From contig BPQB01000006.1 of the NCBI GenBank assembly GCA_019973155.2, positions 62,001-126,000 on the forward strand: 64,000 bases of DNA, read 5' to 3'. A model generated the notes under the pieces. The model worked only from the letters and a program-made list of their open reading frames with translations. It did not search any database and was not told the origin of the DNA. Within the stretch, counting starts at the first letter, position 1. Every line of letters begins with the position of its first letter. This DNA comes from Phanerochaete sordida (taxonomy: Eukaryota; Basidiomycota; Agaricomycetes; Polyporales; Phanerochaetaceae). This document shows positions 1 to 11,838 of this stretch, one piece after another. The position numbers and the translations under genes were made by a program.

Positions 1-85
1 AGAACTAGGTAAAGGCTGCTGCTGCGCGCCAAAAGCGAAAAAAAGAACAAGGTGAGAAAAACAAGATCGCCTGGTGGCTCAGTAT

Positions 86-156
86 TCCGACACGGGGAAT
101 CGAACCCCGGGCTATCGCGTGAGAGGCGATAATGTTAGCCACTACACCATATCGGA
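86..156 (-). tRNA. tRNA-Glu (anticodon CTC)
   Basis: The reverse complement folds as a 71-nt cloverleaf. The 7-bp acceptor stem starts TCCGATA and closes with TGTCGGA; the anticodon loop is CTCTCAC, giving anticodon CTC for codon GAG; the T-arm reads GGGGTTCGATTCCCC. No intron is visible. A-rich plus-strand sequence at about 39-48 gives a T run just downstream on the minus strand, a plausible RNA polymerase III terminator. The tRNA lies at the edge of the accessory region. Confidence 0.93.
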
Positions 157-1254
157 TGACAGAGAAAGCAGCATTCAAATACCTATCGCGTTTGCAATGC
201 CGCTTGTCCCGAAACCTCCCTCACACTCGTCCGCCCGATCAACGACCATCACAGCATGTTCTCGGGGGTTGCGGTCCACGGAAACAGTTCCTCACAATGC
301 GAACAGGGGGTGCAGAGCACGCTGGTGGTACATCTTGGCTTGTCTGCGCTGTGACAACACCTCATGGCATGTCATCAGCCCACCTTGGCTCTCGAAGCCG
401 TCAGCACCCGCCGCTCCAAAAGGGACATGCTCTCGGACGCCTGTTGAGGCGGTGATTTCCCTGATAATCCTCACTCTGCTTCCAGCTCATGGCTGCAATA
501 TCTGAATCCAATGAACAGGACACGCTTCCAACAAGCTTCTTTACCGTTCCCTCACGGTCACACCTGATCTAGTGGGGGCTGCCAGTGGGGACCTAGTATC
601 GAATGAGCAGCTTTCCCTAGTGAGTTCTGAACCTTCTCTCCTTGATGGGTATGTCGGCCCCGCCAACGTTCGAACTATCGTACTGGGGGCAGCTGTAAAC
701 AGCACGCCTGCAGTGTTCTGCGTCGTCTCCTATCTGTGAGTCATCGCTCCGCAAACTGACAGGCGAGCTAATTCAAATCCTTGAAAATGCAGTGCTAGTC
801 GTCTCTGTCATTGAAACAAAACCTTCTGGATAGCGTTCGTATCCCGCGCTATGCGCCGGCCGCCATGGACCCGGGGACTGTGCGCTGCCGCGGTATAAAC
901 ACGGCTGATTCCAGTTCACACCACCCGCGATCACGCCCATGCAATCTCTTGTCGATAACGATCAGCGTCCAGGCCCCTGTGTAGCTGGGCCTTGCCATGC
1001 CCTAGTAGGCGCGACCGAATTAGTTCGCCGAGCGCCGACCGAGCACTGGATGCAATCCTTGCGCTGAAGGTACGCTCGCTGCGTTTGCGATGTTCCAGCT
1101 ACGTTGATATGCAGGCTTTCACAGATCATTGTCGGCGACATCGTCCTCTCATGTGTCTGCGTCTGTTGGCCAGGTAGCCGATGCGCGCGGTTCGTGTCGG
1201 TGCTCCTGCTCGCTGCTACGACGAGGACGCCGTCGCCATCCGCCGGGGATCATC
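157..1254. other. Intergenic, no supported gene
   Basis: No reading frame here looks like protein and no splice-connected exons were recognised. A TATA-like GGTATAAAC lies near 890-898, upstream of the decayed 8X copy that follows, and may be a fossil promoter. Confidence 0.5.
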
Positions 1255-1883
1255 GTCAACGCTCTTACGAATGCATCATGTAGCAAAGCTCTTCTGGGCA
1301 GCATACCTCAACGACGGACCACGAACCTCTGGCCGAAGGCGCTCACGAAGGCGTGGTGCGTCTCGTGCACGCTGCCAAAAGCTCAGACGCATGTCATACT
1401 AACCATGACACAGCAAGTGCCGCAAGGACATCACCTTCCACATGCACGCCGTGCGCCGCGTAGCGCGGTCCTCTCGCTGCTCATCTAGTCCAGCGTACTC
1501 TGGGCATGCCTGTTGCCGGACTGCCACGCGCAGACCCCCATGTACCTTCTGCTCGCGCAGACTCTGCTCACAGAGGATGCTTTGGCCGGGCGCGGTCTCG
1601 GTGCCACGATCCACGGAGGCGCGATTCGCTTTCTCACCGCAGTGCGCGCGCTGAAGGCGAGCGTACTCCTAGACCTGGTGGTACGCTCTATATTCTTCCT
1701 ACGCCGTACTATTTTGCTTACGCGCGACGCGCGCAAGGCATGTACTACGCAAAGGTCGCGGCAGTGGTCGACTTCCCCGGACGGTTCGTGCGCCGCCCCG
1801 ATGACATTTTGACCTTCCTGCTGGGTTGCGCGTTGTCGCACCCGGCGCGCATGGGTAGCATGAAGACCGAGAGTAACGGCTAG
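1255..1883 (+). pseudogene. 8X-family membrane protein pseudogene, 3' half
   Basis: Remnant of an 8X gene. The end of exon 5 reads TNLWPKALTKAW followed by a GT donor (about 1330-1358), matching the family's TNxWSTxLIAxRAW. Exon 6 is recognisable as AVLSLLI, but then has TAG at 1486-1488 where other members have the Glu codon of IESGxLY. Exon 7 (about 1561-1680) ends in LLDLV before a GT donor, and exon 8 starts GMYYAKVAAVV at about 1738, in place of GMYPTAVILLV, and stops at 1883. Exons 1-4 are not recognisable upstream. The nonsense codon and loss of the 5' half argue that it is dead. Confidence 0.6.
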
Positions 1884-2111
1884 TACGAATGAGTTAGCCT
1901 TGAGATTCTACGACCTGCGTTGACACCTATTTGAGATGTATTCGCGGAATGCCTGCCGAGATATACTCCACAACCAACGTTATATACGCTGCGGAAACGA
2001 AGTCGAAGACCCGGCTGGGGCACGCTCGGTGGAAACGGGCCCGCGAGCACCGTGCGCTTCGTTCACGAGGGCCGCGCGTTCGCCGCCTCTCCGTTTGTCG
2101 ACATCGCCGTG

Positions 2112-2160
2112 CGTCCCTCCTCTCCCTCCCTCCCTCTTCTCCTCTTCTCCTCTTCTCCTG
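2112..2160. repeat. Polypyrimidine low-complexity tract
   Basis: CT-rich run built from TCTTCTCC-type units, in the 435-bp gap between the 8X pseudogene and the next 8X gene. The rest of that gap (1884-2318) shows nothing gene-like. Confidence 0.7.
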
Positions 2161-2318
2161 CGGACGCACCGTAGGGCCTGTGCCCGACGCTGCTCCGCGT
2201 GCCCGGCCGGCTGCACAGCGGGCCTGTGCCGTGGATAGATACGTCACGGAGGAGTATTTATGTCGTGACTATGCGGATCGTGCGATTCAGATGACGCCCA
2301 GATATCTCCCATATCCCG

Positions 2319-3867
2319 TCAGACATCGCTATCCGAAGACCGCAGCGCGTTGCGGATTGCACGGCCCGTATGTTCTCCTGCTGGGTCACTGCTGACGGTC
2401 GACCCGCGCGCCTGGCGATGCTGCTGCGGCTGCACCGTAGTCCTGTGCTGCGGCAGGAGCGTCGGCACGTCGTTCAAAGACAGCGTGCGTTGGGCGTAGT
2501 GGTCTGACAGCTTGACGAGCAAAATGACTGCGGTCGGGTATATGCCCTGAGCCTGGTAGTGAGCGACACAGTGCGTGTGCCGATATGCAGGTGTGCGCAC
2601 CACGATATGTATGAGAAGGCCCGACTGCACGTCAGATACTCCGTTCAGCAATGGAAGCATGTTGTCCGATGGCTTGTAGGTCGTCACGAACGACTGTATG
2701 AGGTGTGCGACGGAGGATACTATCAGCGGCACCTGGCAGCGCACCGCGCGTATGTTTAGAGACTGCGCTGACTTCTATGCGGAGAGATATCGCTTACCCA
2801 GAGTGCGCAATACAGTGCACCGGACTCAATAAAAATGAGGAGCGCAACTTCGGCCCTGGAGCGCGATCCAGCCTGCAGGTGTGCGCCGACTCGTCGACGA
2901 TGCTGCCTACGATACCGGGCCAAGTGAGCCTGGTGTGACGATATCGGCATCTAGCAGGACATCCTACCAGGCGCGAACGGTGATCAACGCGGTGCCCCAC
3001 ACGTTGGTGACCCACGACGTCAGCATGGCGACGGAGCCATTGTAGTCCTGAAAGCCAAAGTCTCCCACGACAGTCCACCCAAGCATGCCTGCCAGTCACG
3101 CGCTGGTCAGATCGCGGCCCATCGACCAGCAGGAGCACATCTCTGCGGTACGCACCGAGTGTGCCGGCCATCAAGAGTGCGGAGGCTGCCTGCACAGCGC
3201 GCCGTCGCGGCCAGAGCACCAGAGCCCGCCAGAGCACCACGAGGTCCCCCAGCGCCATCTATCAGCAGTCGAGCAGAGTGGTCAGCGCTCGGATCGCGCG
3301 GCTCGTGGTTGCAGTAGAGGCACTCACGTTCAGGGCGAGCAGTGCCGTTGGTAGCGTTTCCGCCACCATGGGATGGACGAGCAGATACGGGTTCAGCCAC
3401 TGCGAGCCTGGGCACGTGGGGTCTTCGTTGTTGCACGGAGTGCACTCCATCATGTCCATGCACAGTGCGCTGTCGAGTTGGCCTTTGGTGACGAAGAGCA
3501 GCGCGAGCGTTATCCCCATGTGCACTGCGGCGGCGCCGTACATCGCTGCGCAGACGGCCAGAAGGATGGTTTTCCTCGAGAGCAGCTCCTTGTGCGATCG
3601 CCTGGGCGCGCATGTAAGCACCACGTGAGGAGTTCATGTGCAGGATGAACGCACAGAATGACGAGGAAGGAAACGAGCGCGAGCATCGTGTAAAAGCCTG
3701 CAATCCCGGCGATATTAGCGAGCCTGAGCGGCGGACAGAACAAGATAAACCATACCGAATGCAATGCTCTCGAGAACCACGGGTACAATATCTGCGGATA
3801 CGGCGGCAGCAGCATTATCCGCGTTGAAGTCGAGGAAAGTGGTATCGTTTTCGTAGGCTGTCCGCAT
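2319..3867 (-). CDS. 8X-family multi-pass membrane protein (373 aa)
   Basis: Uncharacterised membrane protein, intact. Eight exons were traced with phases that agree throughout: 3867-3756, a 43-nt exon 2, 3601-3328, 3258-3156 (103 nt), 3088-2968, 2906-2798, 2732-2601 and 2546-2319. The start MRTAYENDTT is the ATG in frame with exon 1's VVLESIAFG. Hydrophobic segments: exon 1/2, exon 3 (AVCAAMYGAAAVHMG), exon 4 (GDLVVLWRALVLWPRRR), exon 5 (TNVWGTALITVRAW), exon 6 (LLIFIESGALYCALW), exon 7, and exon 8 (GIYPTAVILLVKL). The polar Ser/Gln/Arg-rich C-tail is probably cytosolic. I infer about seven or eight membrane passes. It may be receptor- or transporter-like, but no family name or function can be assigned. 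Confidence 0.8.
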
Positions 3868-5479
3868 CTAGTGATAATTCAATGCTCGACGTACGCTGTG
3901 CACTTCGTCGATGAAAGGGAAAGGAGAGGCAGATGGGCAGATGGGCAGTCGGGCCTTGAGCCCTCTGCTATATGGCTGCTGCGGACTGCTCGTCCTCAAG
4001 ATATCCATTGCGAGGGCCCTCCTGAGGGCGCTGCACATTCTCAGCGGACCGAGATGCCAACAAAAAGAGACGGGCGCGCCAGCATCGCTTCCGACATCGG
4101 GGCTCGGAAGGGAAACCGTGCATCCCTCTAGTGAGACAAGAACGGTCGGAGGAATGGAGGTAGGTTGCCGCTGACTATAAGAGGCCTCGTTCTGGGGAGT
4201 ATGTGCCGTACATTGCTTGCTCTGGAGTCCATCATACGCGGCACCTGATCCTGCGCGCTGCTAAAGCCGCTGAGGCGGCTCGTGACGCCGCTGCATCTGC
4301 GTGAGTGTATGCAAAAACCAAAGAAAGAGGACGGGCTTCAGCCTGTGTACAGCCTGGGGGTGTTAACTGCCTTTCACGTACGTTATGGATACAGGATTCC
4401 GTGCTTGAAGTGCCTCTTTTGCCCATGATTGGTACGTCTAATAGAACGTGGCGAGGTAACACAAAACGAGGAGTTGGATGCGGTCCAGCGGCAGTGGTGC
4501 GGATATGAAAGGACACTGTAGCAGAAGATTCAGCGTACTTATCAGTCATGACCAGCTTGGCCGGCTCGTAGTCTAGATCGAAAGACCGTACCTTCGGAAA
4601 TGCACAGCCGCCCCCACGCCCCCAGAGAGCACTAGAGTTCCCGCCTCCAGCCACCGTTTACGACCGCAGCCGCACATATTTCATGCAAGATTCGACTCAT
4701 GAGCATCACGGGGCCACCTGGGCCGTGTACTCGTGCGCGTGAGCCTGGAATCTGCACTCGCTGAAGGCGTATGCAGAGTCGCCGCCATTAGCGACAGAGC
4801 GGACCGGGGCTGACTGAAAATGAGGCGCGTCTGACCCACTGCAGCGGCGTCGTCGAAGGAGGCAGCGCAGTAGTCGATGTTGTATCCGTGCGCGTACCAC
4901 AGGGCTAGTGTTCTACATGTGGGCTGATGACACCGGGGTCGAAGGCGTGAGAACTCGTCCGTGTCTGCCCCAGCCTCTCTGCAGAGTTCAGGCATGATAG
5001 AGCACTTGAGAACCAGAAGCCTGACCGCAAAACTGGGCGCGCAAAAACGGGAGGGCGGAGTGGGGACGATGCCGGTGTCGGGGTCCGGGGGTCGTTGACA
5101 ACACTGCCAGAGGGTGTAAATCCACTCCGTGCTCCAAGGATTACTTATCGACTACGGCGATGAGAGGAGAGCGGCCTTGTCACCACGGGAGACGTTGTTT
5201 GAGGGTGTATCACGCCAAGCGTTTGAGGGCTGTTACACAACCAGCAAGAACACTGCGCGACCAGAGGCACTGGCCTTCCCACAAAGACCTGTTGGGCCCC
5301 CGCAAAAGGAGGCGTCGCCGGCCCAGCTCTGAGCGCTGAGCTGCAGATGCGCAACGCAGCGGCTTTGGTTTCGCCTGCGCAGAGCCTGCTGAAGCTGTAG
5401 ATGAGAGCACAGACAGGGGCTGCATCGCTCCGGAGTCCCAGCCGGAGCCTGTGGAAGGCGGCGAGAGAGCTGCCCGGAA
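3868..5479. other. Intergenic, no supported gene
   Basis: Promoter side of the minus-strand 8X gene, then about 1.5 kb with no splice-connected coding sequence. Several open frames exist but have no hydrophobic or domain pattern and no 8X exon hallmarks. Confidence 0.45.
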
Positions 5480-5563
5480 GATCTCGCGCCGTACCGCAAA
5501 TGGGCAAAGGCGGATCAAGCGCCACGAAGGCCGCTCTGATGCTGATGTCAGCAGGCGCATCTT
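5480..5563 (+). repeat. R2 short dispersed element, copy a
   Basis: Shares a core with four other places in the window: an ATGGGCAAAGG-like stretch, then GCGGATCAAGCGCCACGAAG, then a cAMP-response-element-like TGATGTCAGC. It lies about 230 bp upstream of the trypsin-like pseudogene start. Similarity runs upstream to about 5410 when compared with copy c. Class unknown; it could be a short mobile element or a promoter module. Confidence 0.6.
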
Positions 5564-5789
5564 CCCACAAGCCGTCACTCGCTTCGCGCTGGCGATACCG
5601 GCGAACTGCCCTCCACCCACTCTGCGCTCTGCGCGGCCCTATCGAAGTAGCCTTGGCGCGCGACGTGAAGTAATGCCCGAACTTCGCGCGTTTGGGGGCC
5701 AGCCGTCGGCGTTCATCGACATCGAGTGTTGTTTCGCGCCACGCATCAGTCCGTCTCTTCATTTTTTTCACCTCCGTTCTCCATTGACG

Positions 5790-7650
5790 ATGTCTTGCTT
5801 GCCTCGTTCAGTGATATTCCCGGAGCTCGCCGAGGAGCGCGGGCTCTTCGCTTCAACCTGGGAGGAGAGCCTAGCCCGGCGCGTATCTCACGAGGAGGGC
5901 GGCCTCTTCGCCGTGGCTCTGGCGGGATCTAGCTGTTGGGACGCCGGCCCTCCTGCTGTCTCCCAGGCAGAGGACCTGTTGTACCACGCTTGTCTAGGCT
6001 CCGAGTCGGCCTTGATTTACCGCTCGAGCAAGCCATGGTCGCGTCCGCACAGCCCGGAGGCTCAGCGCCGGAAAAGGAGCTGTGTCCAGTGTTCGGGCAT
6101 CTCATCGTCAACATCTGGCGCGGCAGCTTTGACATGGAAGTCATGGAGCTTATGGCCTCCCACAAGGCCAGGCAGTCGGCAATTCTCGTAAAACACGCTG
6201 ACCGGGGCTTGCAGGCCTACATCATGACCGTCGAAGTGCATTTCCGCCCGGTCGTCGACGAGACGGCCTCCGATAAGGAGGACGCCGAAGACCGTCCGGT
6301 CCCGTGGATGGACTGGCCACCATCTGGGTCGGCGTGTTGCCGCAGTCAAACGGTCACTCAGCCGCTCACGACGCAGCGCAGGCCGTCATGGATCCCCTCG
6401 CTCGCCAACACATCCCCGACCTCGACCTCGACTTCCGTGAGTCGCTCTACGCACGCGAGGCGGGTCCGCAGCTTTACAGTTCTGTTGGCAACCTCAACTC
6501 GCTCGATGACGACGTCGACAGCCCGCTCACCCCTGCGCTCGGCGTTAGCATTGCCCCCAGGTCAAAACCAGATGTGCGCGCTACGATGGCGCTGTCCTTC
6601 GACGCCGGCGACGATGATCGTAGCCTATTGGGGATGACGTGATGCCAGGTCCTGCTCAACGACACGGACGGCAACCTCTGAATCGCCCACGTCAGCCGCC
6701 CGCATGCGTCTTTAAAGGACGGTATTTTACTCGGGAAAGCGCATATACCGACGTCGCCGCCTCTGTCCGGCTGCGAATCGAATTGCACGTCATAGCGGCC
6801 AAGCCACGGCACAAGCAAATAGCCGCATGGCTCGATAGGAAGAGCGTCAACGGCGCGCCCGCGCCAGGACATGGGCCCCCGTCGCCGACGCAGGCGGCAG
6901 GAGGCACGATGCACGCACTCGCCACCCTCCTGCGCGAGCTCGACACGCGCTGGAAGAAGCCCGTCGAGCGCGTCCTCCACTGTCATCCGCACGCCGCCCA
7001 TCGCGCGCGGCACCGGCGCGCGTCCTTCAGGCCTGTGCCGTCTTCCGTGTCGAGCGCGCGAAGCCCGGCGAGTGTTTCGGCGGCGCCAAGGCCGACCGCG
7101 GTGGGCTCCTCCGCACCCGCGCTGACTCGTTCGCCCACTTCTTCCGCCCAGGAATCAAGCTCCTCACAGGCGACCTCACCACGACCTGCTCCGCCCACGA
7201 CGCCGGCGCCAGCGCGCACTACGCCCGCCCCGCCGCCCGGCTCCTCCGCCGCACTGGTGCGCTCACCGACGTCCAGCAGCGCACCCTGACACACGTGACG
7301 CGGCCGGCGCCCGCTGTTTGCGCGTCGTGCAGCACGGTTCCGCGAGCGGGGCGACGCTCCGCCGTGCGTCGGGCGCGTTCCGGCTCGTACGCGAACACTC
7401 CGCGTGCGGCGGCGGCGTGCATCGTACTGCGCCTGCGTCGGCGGTGCTCTGCCAGTGTAGCGGTGGCGCGTGCTCTGCGCCGGGCGATCTTCATGCTGTT
7501 GTCACAGACATGCGTGCACGGATCGGCGGCGTTCTCTTTGGCGGTTTGGAGAGAGGTGGGGCGGCCGATGTCACATGTGGCGTAGGCGAAGTCGTTTTGG
7601 TGGGTGTTGGAGGGTGCGGGTTCTTGGGCGCGGGTGCTGAGGCCTGCTAG
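5790..7650 (+). pseudogene. Decayed trypsin-like-fold hypothetical protein gene
   Basis: I recognise a large Agaricomycete family of hypothetical proteins with a trypsin-like fold from fragments in shifting frames: ACLGSESALIYRSSKPWSRP (about 5965), PVFGHLIVNIWRG (about 6090), LDLDFRESLYAREAGPQL (about 6415), SPLTPALGVSIAP (about 6520), VIRTPPIARGTG (about 6980) and VQHGSASGATLRRASGAF (about 7325). At least three frame changes and several stops interrupt it, for example TGA after LLGMT at about 6640 and the stop after LLNDTDGNL. Near the C-terminus the sequence is APGDLHAVV where the family has PGDSGxVV, so the presumed serine nucleophile motif is lost. The ATG at 5790 (MSCLPRSV) fits the family start. 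Confidence 0.7.
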
Positions 7651-7843
7651 GCGGTTGATCGGTCCGCTGGACAGTTGGAATACTCTGTTTCCGCCTCGCA
7701 TCGGCGTCAATGGGACGCTAAGTATGTCCGCTGTTTGAGATAGACGTTCAAGATACATAAATATAATGGTTCCCGTCCTTCGTGCAGAACGCAACAAATT
7801 CATTTCTGGAACCTGCCATGTGTTCAGATCAATGCAGGCACCT

Positions 7844-9423
7844 CTACAGCTGCGCCTTTTCCTCCATCTCAAAGGCGCTCGTGGAAGGTGCAGCGGAATT
7901 TGATGTGATCAGAGTCTGAGGACTCGGACCACTGCCGTTGTCCACTTCAATGCTTGTTACCGCGAGCCTCGCAGGAGTCAAAATCGTGCGAGCGCCACAG
8001 CTAATGCTCCACGACCGCGTCCTAGGGCTCGCTTGCGGCAGAAGGGTACTAGTGATATCGTTGAGGGATAGCATGCGCTGCGTGTGCTGGTGCGAGACCT
8101 CGGCGACCAGGATCACAGCGGTGGGGTACATGCCCTGCACCGGCTCAGCGATGAACAGACAACAGCGCAAGGACCACGCACCACAACGTCAATCAGAGCA
8201 CCCGACACCACGTCCATCATTGCTTTGAGATAATGGGCTCCCGGATCTGACGGCAAGAACGCGAGGCTTCCAGGATATAGCTCCGCAATGTCCACGATAG
8301 CGTATCCAGCGAGAGGCACCTGCGGCGTGAGTTCCGGTTAACATTCACGGTAGTCTCTCGAAGCCAGGAACCACCCACCCAAAGCAAAAAGTAGAGTACT
8401 CCAGATTCGATGAGGAGGAGCAGAGCGGTCTGCGCTCTCGTACGCGACCCTCCGTGCAGCTGTGCACCGATCTGCTGTCGATGCTGCCTGCCGCCGCGCA
8501 GTCTACTGTGTCGGTCTCGGACGCTGTAATGAGTACGCGAACGGTGCTCACCAGGCGCGTACTACAATGAGGGCAGTACTCCATATGTTTGTAAACAAAG
8601 ATAGAAAGATTGCGATGGGGAAGAAAAGGAATGTCAGGCCATCGTCCATTGTCACAGTCCCAATAAGCATCACTATGTTCGTTCTCATGTCAGCTGATAT
8701 CACACATTTGCAGCAGTACATACCAGTTGTGACCAAGATAATACTTGATGAGCATGCTTGAACAGTACGCTGATTTGGCCACAGCACCCATGCTCGCCAT
8801 AGGACTATGATATCTCCTAGTAACATCTGTGAGTTAGCAAAACCACATGAGAAAAGTCAACATTCCGCCAAGATAAAAAACGAATGATGTGGGCCACATA
8901 CGTTTATGGATAACAACGCGGAACGAGCAGTTTGAAACGAGGTTATCTCTACAGCGCTTTGGTAGTAGGATGCCGGTAGTGATTCCAGCGATGAGCATGC
9001 ATCGTTCACCACAGCATTTGCGAGGCACTGGTACACCATTTGCTGGATGTAATTGGACCGTCTGTCATCTTCGAAGACAGACGCGAGAGTTACGCCCAGG
9101 TGGCCTGCAGCATTTGCGTACATCGCAAAGCAGGCGGCCAGCAGCACCCACTTCTTTGCTGTGAGATCGCTGCGGACGCGGCTGAATCAAGCGTAAGCCA
9201 AGCGGGTGTATTGCGCGATAGAACGCGAACTCACGCGATGACCGTAATCGCACAGATAACCAGCAAGGTGTATATCCCTGTGTTTGTGAGCGAAGGCACA
9301 TAATGCGTAAGGAGAAGACACACCAAACGCTATGCATTCGATTACAACCACGGCGAGGGCCTGGGAAACAAATTGACCAATAAGACCCACCATATCAAGC
9401 GCATGGAGGCGGGGGTCCTCCAT
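7844..9423 (-). CDS. 8X-family multi-pass membrane protein (393 aa)
   Basis: Intact eight-exon member. Exon 1 is 9423-9324 (MEDPRLHALDMVGLIGQF), exon 2 is 9277-9235 (43 nt, GIYTLLVICAITVIA), exon 3 is 9181-8902, exon 4 is 8826-8724 (103 nt, LGDIIVLWRAWVLWPNQR), exon 5 is 121 nt and ends TNIWSTALIVVRAW, exon 6 is 109 nt (LLLLIESGVLYFLLW), exon 7 is 135 nt and exon 8 is 8134-7844 (GMYPTAVILVAEV). Exon sizes and phases match the neighbouring 8X genes. The last about 80 residues are polar, suggesting a cytosolic tail. Function unknown; integral membrane protein by hydrophobicity. Confidence 0.8.
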
Positions 9424-9949
9424 TTTTACACCGTTGAGTTACGTGATCCAGAGATGCGAAAGCCTCCGCAAGGCTGCTCCGCACGCAGATGGTACTAACG
9501 GATGCAACGGGGGCTGCACGGAGGGAGTTATATAGTATGAATCGGTCTCATCGGGAATATTACATGCCAGAGACGGCAGGTCTTGACGAACATTGCTGTT
9601 GTTGGTCGCCGCTCTGGCGTGATCATCCTGTGATGCGTGAGATTGGTTGCACAGAGAGTTCGAAGGTTCACTAACATGCTGCACTTTCCGATGAGATCTA
9701 GGCGACAGACGTCGCAGGCAACACGTTCTAGACCACTTTGGGCCGACTTTGGACAGCTTCGAGATGTCTGTACCTACAGTATCACAAAAGCCCCTGGAGC
9801 GTCTGCTACCACCGCGCTGAAGCTCCCAAAGAACGATGTTGGAGTTTGATGGGTTACACTGAAGTAGTAGGCCAATCGTTAGCGCTTTAGCCTGCACGCG
9901 TACGGAGGCGAAGAGATGAAGGTAGGAGGTAAAGCGCGCGTCGGCCGGC
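9424..9949. other. Intergenic, no supported gene
   Basis: Head-to-head spacer between the minus-strand 8X gene (start 9423) and the plus-strand 8X gene (start 10366); it probably holds both promoters. No coding exon recognised. Confidence 0.45.
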
Positions 9950-10036
9950 AGGTCTCGCGCGGAGCCGCACATGGGCATAGGCGCATCAAACGCCACGAAG
10001 TCGCGCCCTGGCGGCGCTGACTAAGCAGGCGCATCT
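9950..10036 (+). repeat. R2 short dispersed element, copy b
   Basis: Clear match to copy a over the whole interval: GGTCTCGCGC, ATGGGCATAGGCGCATCAAA, CGCCACGAAG, then GCAGGCGCATCTGCCC. It ends about 330 bp upstream of the ATG of the subgroup-3 8X gene at 10366. Confidence 0.65.
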
Positions 10037-10365
10037 GCCCACTTTGGGCAGCAAGCGATGTTGACTTTGCTCGTTGCTCTGCTGCCACTTGCCCTCCGCC
10101 CGTTCCGGCTACGTGTACAGCATACGCCGCACTGCGGTCTCATTCTATGGTCCGCTGGCTCGTAGCTAGGCTCCATGACGACCAATTTATCGACATGTGC
10201 ATGATGCATGATCCCGCTGTCAAAGCGCATCGCCCCGTTGCGCGCCCCTCAGCATAACCTGCCTTATCCACAACGACCCCAGTGGTCGCGCTCTTTCAGT
10301 TCCTTTCTCCTTTCTTGTGCCGGTCACGAACTATTCCAAGCCCTACCCTTGTTTCTGGCCTAGAA

Positions 10366-11838
10366 ATGACCGACAACTCGACCATCCCACAGGCCGCTGC
10401 CATCGCATTTATTGCTGTGAACGCCATGGACGATGCTTTTGCTGGAAAGCTGCCGCACGCTGGACTTGAGCTCCTCGTATTTGGTGCGTGGCAAATTACT
10501 CAGATTTCAACGCGTCGCTGACTTATCGTAGGCGCATACACCGTAGTCGTTCTCGCTGCAGGCCATCGAGTCCTCGCGTGAGTGCGCTTTCACGCTGAAG
10601 TCTTTCTTTGTCTAATCTCGCGTACAGACATGGCATACCGCAGACGAGGACCGCACGTGCAGCTCTGGTGGCATGCCTCGTCATGTACGCCTCCTCCCTC
10701 GCCCATGTCTCCACCACCCTGCGCCTCCTCGCGGACACCATCTCCCGCTTCCATGTGCACGCCCAAGTCGCCAGACTCTGCATCGCCGCGAGAGGAGGAG
10801 GTGGCCTCCAAGCGGAATGCCACATCCGCGACGGTGAATATAACGCAGCCAACGCGCGGCTCGCGGCCCACGCGCTGCTCGCAGAGCACGGCCAAGACTC
10901 GGAGCGAGTGCAGGCGCTGCTCCTCGCTTTCAACGTACGCGACTTTCCGCACACTGTCGTGCGTCGTGCTGAATTCGAGCAGATAAGCGTCAGCACGGCG
11001 ATCTCTCTCAAGCACGCGTGGCTTCGCTTCATACAAGGGCACTTCGCGCGGTTCTGGGTGGTGATGTACATCTACACCTGTGGTGCGCACCGGGCTCCAT
11101 ATCCTAACGACGCATGTACTCACACCTATCATAGCACTTTTCGTCGGCAGCATCTATTACCCCTTCACCACTCCCACGGGCGCAGAGGTCCTCCGTGCAA
11201 AGGGTCTGGGCAGTACCTTCATGAGTTTGGCGTGCTTCTGGCCGCAGTCGCTCCTGGCCGAGTACGCGTATTGTTCAACCCTGCTGTTGTTGAGCTCATT
11301 ATCTGCATAACCAGATCCGTGAAGCCTAAGCTCCCGCTTTCCATGCCTGCGCGCATCGCACACCGCGCCCGCCAGGCGCTCGAAACCGGCACGGTGTACG
11401 TGCTGCTCTGGGTACGCCCCTGCGTTCGCCCTCGGTCTCTCCGTGCTAACGTAGAACGAAGACTGGCATCGCAGCCTACGCCTACACCACCATGTTCTTC
11501 TCCGGCGTCCCCCTCTTCACGCCCGTGCAGCACTTCGTCGACGCCGCCCGCACATTCATCGGCTCCGCGCTCGTCCACATCGCGGTACGCACCTCCGAAC
11601 GCATCTCCGCGCCCCGCACTCACACATGCCGCACTGGCAGGGCGCACACGCGACGCTGCTCCTTGCGCTCAGCGTCCCACATGCCGGCACACTCGCCGCG
11701 TTCCGTGAAATAATCGCGCACCTCGCGAGTGGCGGCGGCGACGCGAAGCACCAGCCATGCATGAACACGTGCTCAGCCGAGGCGGACGGCCAATCCGCCG
11801 GTGGCGACGAGGGAGGGCGTGGCACGCCGCTCGTCTGA
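10366..11838 (+). CDS. 8X-family membrane protein, diverged subgroup 3 (371 aa)
   Basis: Eight exons with consistent phases: 10366-10483 (MTDNSTIPQ..LELLVFG), 10438 is internal, 10538-10583 region (46 nt, GAYTVVVLAAGHRVLA), 10628-10934, 10983-11082 (100 nt), 11135-11261, 11315-11411 (ALETGTVYVLLW), 11462-11584 and 11641-11838 (GAHATLLLALSV). The exon plan and the W residues ending exon 6 show it is an 8X protein. However, the central VLWRAWxLWP motif of exon 4 has become SVSTAISLKHAW, IESG in exon 6 is LETG, and exon 8 has GAHAT for GIYPT. The C-tail is Gly/Ala/Asp-rich. Codons are strongly GC-rich. No stop or frameshift is visible, so it is probably expressed but functionally shifted. Function unknown. 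Confidence 0.7.

Noticed and set aside
2112..2160. CT-rich tract as a regulatory switch
   Set aside because: A simple polypyrimidine run in an intergenic gap; nothing links it to a particular promoter.
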